A stretch of DNA of 64,000 nucleotides. Origin: Rhodeus uyekii (Eukaryota > Chordata > Actinopteri > Cypriniformes > Acheilognathidae). This document shows positions 59,401 through 64,000 of this stretch, piece after piece. Every line of letters begins with the position of its first letter. The stretch's first letter is position 1. The stretch is from NCBI GenBank assembly GCA_037043235.1, contig JAWRVZ010000016.1, positions 6,183,001-6,247,000 on the forward strand. Direction: 5' to 3'. Under the pieces are notes generated by a model, which saw only the letters and a list, made by a program, of their open reading frames with translations, was not told where the DNA came from and did no database searches. Position numbers and translations under genes: made by a program.

Positions 59401-61756
59401 AAGTCCTTTATAAGACCCCGGGGTAGACTTGGACATGATTTGTCTGAAACTTGATGGATAATCAAGTTGACCCAAATTGCTTCAATTCAGCATGTTCATC
59501 TTGAAATATTAACAATATAAATGTTTTCTTTATAAAAATCATAGTATAGTAATAGTATAGTAATCATAATATAGTAAATATTTCTCAGCAAAAAGACCAC
59601 AACCTAAAGGGGGGACATTTTTACAACTTCAATAAAAGGCATCTTACTTGCTAAAAAAGTACAAACTATCAGTCAGTACAATACAATGTACAATAATTAT
59701 TACAATGATACTTTAGATAATTAGAAATTTGCATATCAAATATGAGTCTTTAAAGCGCTAGTGTTAACCTGTTTAAGTTAACATATTTTAGAGAACCTAT
59801 TATGCTTTTTGCATTTTCATCTTTCTTTAGTGTGTAATGTTTCTGTCTGAGCATAAAAAAGGTCTGCAAGGTCTGCAAAGTTAAAAAGCACAAAGTCCAC
59901 TCCAAAGGGAGATATTCACTATGTCAGTCTACTATACAGTAATCCTTCGCCACTTCGCGGTTCAAGTTTCGAGGCCTCAGTGCATTGCGGATTTTTCAAA
60001 AATATTTATATAAAAAAAAAAATACAGAAATATAAAAACAAAATAGTTTCCCAGGATTCCAGACAAAGAGAGAAACTCTTTCAGAGGCTTTGTAAACACC
60101 CACGGCAATAGGCAAGGCACGTGATTGGTTGCCGGAGTGAGATCGAGTGGATGTATCCCGTGAGCTGATTGGCTGATCCTACTTCGTGGATTTTCACCCA
60201 TCGCGGGGGGTTTCGGTCCACATTACCCGCAATAAAAGAGGAATCACTGTATATGTACACAGTATAGTATATACAGTATGTATACGGTATGTACTATATC
60301 AACTCTGTTTTCAACTTTGCTTATTTTATGGATTACGATTGTGGATTACCCTCAACAAAGCTGTGTTTGGATCTCCAACCCAAGTCTTTTGAACAATTAC
60401 ATGACATTACGATAAGTATCAAGGCTTCTAATGTAAAGTGGCATTTTTGAAATGTTGTTTTTGATTCAATTATGTGGTTATTTTATTAATTTATTCTGCT
60501 GAAAAAACAAAACATAAAACACAATAAAACAGTTACAGTAAAAAGGTGCTTAGTATTCAGCTAGTCATGTATAAAGAGCACCACAAAGAGGGACCTGCTA
60601 TATGAAGAATGAAGTCGAATCTAGTGTATATAGTGCACAAATTTATCTTAAGTTGTCATGTTATGTGAGTGGAAACATAAAAAAAAAACCCATCAAAGTA
60701 TATTCAATTAACAATATTTGCTTCCTAGATGCACAAATTTTTAATTAGGATAAACAATCACACAGCACAAATCTTCTGTACAACAACCATAATACATGGA
60801 GATGATAAGAAACGACAATTATTATTTCTCTTACCGTAAAGATTTTTGTGGTCGTTTGCTCATTCTCACTTGCCAGAACCTTTGCTTTTCTTCGGCTCAG
60901 TCTTAAGCGCTCTATTGATGGAGGCTTCACAAATACAACATAGGGTTTAAACTCAGAGGAATATAAAGCAGCTATTGTCTGTTAGAGAATGGGGGGAAAA
61001 ACAGTAAAAAAAAATGACAGTGAGTTAAATGGCAACATATGAGACCTATTCTTCAAAACAACACAGATCATTGCCTGGTGTAAATTTATCCATGTTATAC
61101 TGTAACTGTTTCATTTCAAACCATTTTCTATAGTATGGAATACTAGACACATTCCCAAAATCCTGCACAAGTTCTTCAGAATCAACCATGCATAAATTCA
61201 AATATGTTCCTATACAGTAGGTTCGTTAATACAGTGAGAATGTTTCTATAAATGTTACAAGCTGATGAAAAATAATCAGACCACAGGAAATGTACCAACT
61301 GGAGTGGAGCTGACAGAAGCTCCCCGTCCAGAATGACATAATTCCTGCCCTTGAATCTGTGTTCCAAAGTCAACAAATATGACATGTAATATAGGACTCC
61401 CTGGCTCTCGGCCACTCTGTTTATCCCTGTTTCTCTCTTTTTCTCTTTAGCTTATACTTTTGGAGAAAGGCAAGCATAGCGGTGTTTGTATCATATATCT
61501 GCATGTGTGGTTCTAATGATATGAAATAAAATCCATTAAAATATATATATGCTAAAAGGGTTGTTGAAGACCCTCGTACACAGATACGTGATCCAGTGCT
61601 TCTTGGCATTCACACACCAAGCCATTCATGAATGATCTTTTACTCACGTGTGGTTCCACATTCAGCAGGCACACCTTGTTCTCCGCTATGACCCTACGTA
61701 CCGAATCCAGACTCATACCATAGTAGCTCCCTTTATGTTCACCATACTCCAAAAAT
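56456..61756 (-). CDS. mpp7: MPP/PALS-family MAGUK, C-terminal guanylate-kinase exons (partial), probably mpp7
   Basis: The three last coding exons in transcript order are 61756-61648, 60978-60835 and 56635-56456, with GT-AG junctions and matching phases. They give 144 residues ending in WIPNSWAHV. Visible guanylate-kinase-like features: FLEYGEHKGSYYGMSLDSV, KVCLLNVEPH, then EFKPYVVFVKPPSIERLR, then EEDFQDM, MENKYGHLF and VIINDDPAMAF. The L27, PDZ and SH3 parts and the start of this domain lie beyond 64000. MPP proteins scaffold epithelial polarity complexes (Crumbs, DLG) and their kinase-like domain is known to be catalytically inert. Assignment to MPP7 rests on resemblance and on its position beside mkx, as in human. 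Another MPP paralogue is the main alternative. Confidence 0.82.
56805..57322. mobile_element. PIF/Harbinger-like MITE with TGA target duplication
   Basis: TIRs ggccttgtttacacctgg and, from the right, ggccctgtttgcacatgg (consensus ggccytgtttrcac), flanked by TGA at 56802-56804 and 57323-57325. A 3-bp T-n-A duplication fits PIF/Harbinger. The same TIR word appears at 29360, 30288 and 32250, suggesting further decayed copies. It lies in the last mpp7 intron. Confidence 0.62.
57414..58211 (-). mobile_element. Tc1-like transposon, internally deleted
   Basis: TIRs cactcacttaaaggattatt and, from the right, cactcacctaaaggattgtt, with TA at 57412-57413 and 58212-58213. The 798-bp element keeps the first half of its transposase gene and then jumps to the 3' TIR. 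It is in the last mpp7 intron. Confidence 0.9.
57432..58139 (-). pseudogene. Truncated Tc1-like transposase, DNA-binding half retained
   Basis: The frame of 235 codons has an N-terminal helix-turn-helix region (GLRISQSDQLLGFSRTTISR), the RRMGRQIQADRRATLTEI segment, an AT-hook-like linker with RRPHRVPLISTTNRKKR, and the first catalytic block WSDESRFLL. A frame change after this gives a non-homologous tail, and the second Asp and the final Asp/Glu blocks are deleted. It therefore cannot catalyse transposition. The ATG at 58139 lies upstream of the family's usual MGKKGNLSNF start. Confidence 0.8.
58214..58756. mobile_element. Possible MITE with TTCAGACTACA ends
   Basis: The left phrase ggggttcagactacaaatg and right phrase atgtagtctgaatttc are approximate inverted repeats about 0.54 kb apart, directly adjoining the Tc1 element. 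No ORF or clear target duplication. Confidence 0.4.
58757..59936. other. mpp7 intron segment, nothing identified
   Basis: 1.2 kb of AT-rich intron sequence between two DNA transposons. No exon or repeat end recognised. Confidence 0.4.
59937..60249. mobile_element. Tigger/pogo-like MITE, TTCGCGG subfamily
   Basis: Left end cagtaatccttcgccacttc followed by gcggttc. The right end includes atcgcggggggtttc, then aggaatcactg, flanked by TA at 59935-59936 and 60250-60251. The 313-bp element has no coding remnant. It lies in the last mpp7 intron 0.6 kb from an exon. Confidence 0.78.
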
Positions 61757-63187
61757 CTAGGTGAAACATTTCACAGTGCATGAAATATGGGGATTATACA
61801 ATCTTAAGCAGCAATTATTTAAACTTTACACGGCTGTTTGAAGTAAGTTCTAAAAATATCTGATAAAAAAATAAGACAACCATAAATAATTTAAAAATAA
61901 ATGACAATTTGGAGCATTCAAACATAAATGTCCAGATGATGTAATCCAGTTTGCTATTACACACTTGGCATGTTTCTTAATTTCCAAAAACACTTCGCCA
62001 ACACATTCACAGTGCAATATAATACATTTTTTGTGCACACAGTATTTGTGCTCTTTGAAAGTGGCAAATACTTGGATTTCGTTAAATGTGTTTTTAGTAA
62101 AAGGGTGAATTAATGGTGCGCGTCCCAAACTGTCATATGGCTGACACGTTGTGATTTAGTATTAAAGAAGATGATGGCATACTGCTTTAGATTTTCTCAT
62201 GATTTTCGCTCAGAGTAAATTGTAACATATTTCAACAGATCATCCTTTTGGGTCAGTATGTTTTATGTATGTTACAAAAATGAAAGCCAACGGATAAAAA
62301 AAATAAAATTGAGGAATGGTCTTCAAAGAATGATCCAAAATAAATGCATAATAAATAAAATAAATGCAATGCTTAAGTGTGTCATATTTTCATAGTAAAT
62401 AATTTTGTGCCTTTTGTCATTTTTCCTTTTTAAAGTTAGCTGTACTTCTGATCATTTGAAGTTAAATAGAATTGGAGAATAGAATTCACTAAGAATGAAT
62501 TATGCTCACTTACACTTCCATTTATTTGTACTTGCTGCTAGTTGTTTAGCTCCTGAATCACTAATGGAATTACGCTAATCTAGTAACGAAACAAATTCCC
62601 AATCTTGCAGGTCATAGTGCTCAGGTGAAATGAACGTAGTTGCAGAGACCAACACAATATAGCATACTTTACTTCATACATTTTGGAATTGTTTTATTGG
62701 AATTGTTCCTATTCACGAATTACTATACAGAAACAAAAGAGCAATACAGTATTATCATTCTAGTAATTAACAAAAAACTTGTTGAAATAGTTAGCAATAA
62801 CACTCAGTTGAATGAGGTAATTTACTATAAGCTAATCAATAACAAATATTTTTCATACTTCTCAGAAAACTAAGAACTGCACAGTTTTATAATTAATGTT
62901 AATAATACATAATGCACTTAATTCTAAACTGAAAACCACAATAACCTACTCAAGTATTATCAAATCTTTCAGAAGGAATTATTAATTGATTTTGGAAGAG
63001 TGCTGTTAAATAAACAACATTTTAACTCCCTACTAATGACTGAAGTTATTGTGTTCTTCTGAGCTGTTTATAAGATATTTGGATAGCATTCCTCCTGATG
63101 GATTTGCTAACACTCAAGTCATTAATAGTGGTTTACAATTACAATCTTATCTTTAGATATACTACACAGAACTGTATATATATGTAT
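61757..63187. other. mpp7 intron segment, nothing identified
   Basis: AT-rich sequence upstream of the first visible mpp7 exon. I searched by eye for the preceding guanylate-kinase exon and did not find it, so it probably lies beyond the window. No other element recognised. Confidence 0.45.
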
Positions 63188-63735
63188 CAGCAGCCATATC
63201 ACCCTGTAGCCTAAGACTGGTTGCCCACTGAAGCTAAGCAGGGTTGAGCCTGGTCAGTACCTGGATGGGAGACCTCCTGGGAATGACTAGGTTGCTGCTG
63301 GTAGTGGTGTTAGGAGGCCAGCAGGGGGTGCTCACCCTGTGGTCTGTGTGGGTCCTAACGCCCCAGTATAGTGACGGGGACACTGTACTGCAACAAGCAC
63401 CGTCCTTCGGATGAGACGTTAAACCGAGGTCCTGACTCTCTGTGGTCATTAAAAATCCCAGGATGTCCTTCGCAAGAGTAGGGTGTAACCCCGGCATCCC
63501 TGGCCAAATATGCCCATTGGCCTTGGTCCATCATGGCCTCCTAATCACCCCCTTACACTAATTGGCTTCATTGCTCTGTCTCCTCTCCTTAGCTGGTGTG
63601 TGGTGAGCGTTCTGGCACAGGTTGCCGTCGCATCATCCAAGTGGATGCTGCACACTGGTGGTTGAGGAGATCCCCCCCCCCTCCCAAGCGCTTTGAGCTC
63701 TGGAAAAGCGCTATATAAATGTAACTGATTATGAT
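63188..63735 (+). mobile_element. 5S rRNA-derived SINE with L2-like tail
   Basis: The head is 5S-like: gccatatcaccctg, then gaagctaagcagggt (A-box region), gcctggtcagtacctgga and tgggagacctcctgggaa (C-box region). A long body with gtccttcggatgagacgtta and ggtcctgactctctgtggtc follows. The tail is aaaagcgctatataaatgta. The pol III internal-promoter elements are visible. The tail phrase gcgctatataaat is also the 3' end of the L2 LINE at 14172-17520. Confidence 0.88.
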
Positions 63736-64000
63736 TATTATATCCATGAGGTGCATTTAATAAATCACTGTATAGGTAAAAAGAAAAATCAGGGTATTTG
63801 AGGCACGACTCAAAATGTTCCAGTAATCTCCATAACTTTAGTGATTCAATGAGAATTGTCGACTTAAACTGCCTTTTCTTAGCTGAAGTAGTAATAAGAA
63901 TGTGAAATGTGATGAGATGATGTAAAATTAACCACAGGAAGTCTTGAAAACTATATTTAAAAAAATATAGTTTTTAACTTTCTCCTCCAGCATTTACTAA
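63736..64000. other. Window end, nothing identified
   Basis: AT-rich sequence after the SINE tail. No exon, although it should lie within the mpp7 gene if that gene continues beyond the window. Confidence 0.35.

Noticed and set aside
61182..61415. A further mpp7 exon between 61182 and 61415
   Set aside because: The reading between the two confirmed exons is already continuous in phase and protein alignment; no matching splice sites were found.
63188..63300. A functional 5S rRNA gene
   Set aside because: Only parts of 5S resemble the gene, the 5' half is diverged, and it continues directly into a SINE body and LINE-type tail.

Overview
This is vertebrate nuclear DNA, almost certainly from a ray-finned fish and probably a cyprinid or other cypriniform. 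The reasons are split genes with GT-AG introns, orthologues of vertebrate genes in a conserved order, and a dense load of fish-type transposons: palindromic MITEs with gggtgaacta-type ends, tRNA- and 5S-derived SINEs, an L2-clade LINE, and pogo, hAT and Tc1 deletion derivatives. The species call is inference. There is no bacterial, viral or CRISPR content.

Three protein-coding genes can be assembled. (1) rab18, plus strand, 12-7461: complete, seven coding exons, 205 aa, a small GTPase of ER and lipid-droplet membranes. (2) mkx (Mohawk), minus strand, 13151-35221: complete, six coding exons, 345 aa, an atypical TALE homeodomain repressor of tendon and muscle differentiation. (3) The 3' end of an MPP/PALS-family MAGUK, minus strand, 56456-61756: the last three coding exons, covering most of the C-terminal guanylate-kinase domain. 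It is called mpp7 from sequence resemblance and synteny. Human chromosome 10p12 has the same order and orientation (RAB18 forward; MKX, ODAD2/ARMC4 and MPP7 reverse). I see no ODAD2 exons between mkx and mpp7 here.

Layout. 1-9.6 kb is rab18, with two pogo/Tigger deletion derivatives in its last intron. 9.6-12.6 kb is a convergent intergenic gap. 12.6-35.8 kb is mkx; its 15.4-kb intron 4 holds a near full-length, sense-oriented L2 LINE with an uninterrupted 906-codon ORF, set inside a 46-bp CCAAT-rich minisatellite, plus hAT and pogo elements, one nested in another. 35.8-56.4 kb is a large gene-free stretch with a proline-rich repeat ORF, an inverted pair of 0.33-kb repeats, a broken Tc1 element split by a pogo MITE, and several complex non-repetitive blocks that look like candidate conserved enhancers. 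56.4-64 kb is the mpp7 3' end, with further MITEs, a Tc1 deletion derivative and a 5S-derived SINE.

I found no convincing new multi-gene system. The best leads are the CCAAT minisatellite with its LINE insertion, the LINE's YY1-like 5' end, a tail motif shared by the SINE and the LINE, the repeated ends-only transposon architecture across superfamilies, the NAGNAG acceptor and 34-nt exon in mkx, and the homeodomain-motif-rich blocks upstream of mkx.
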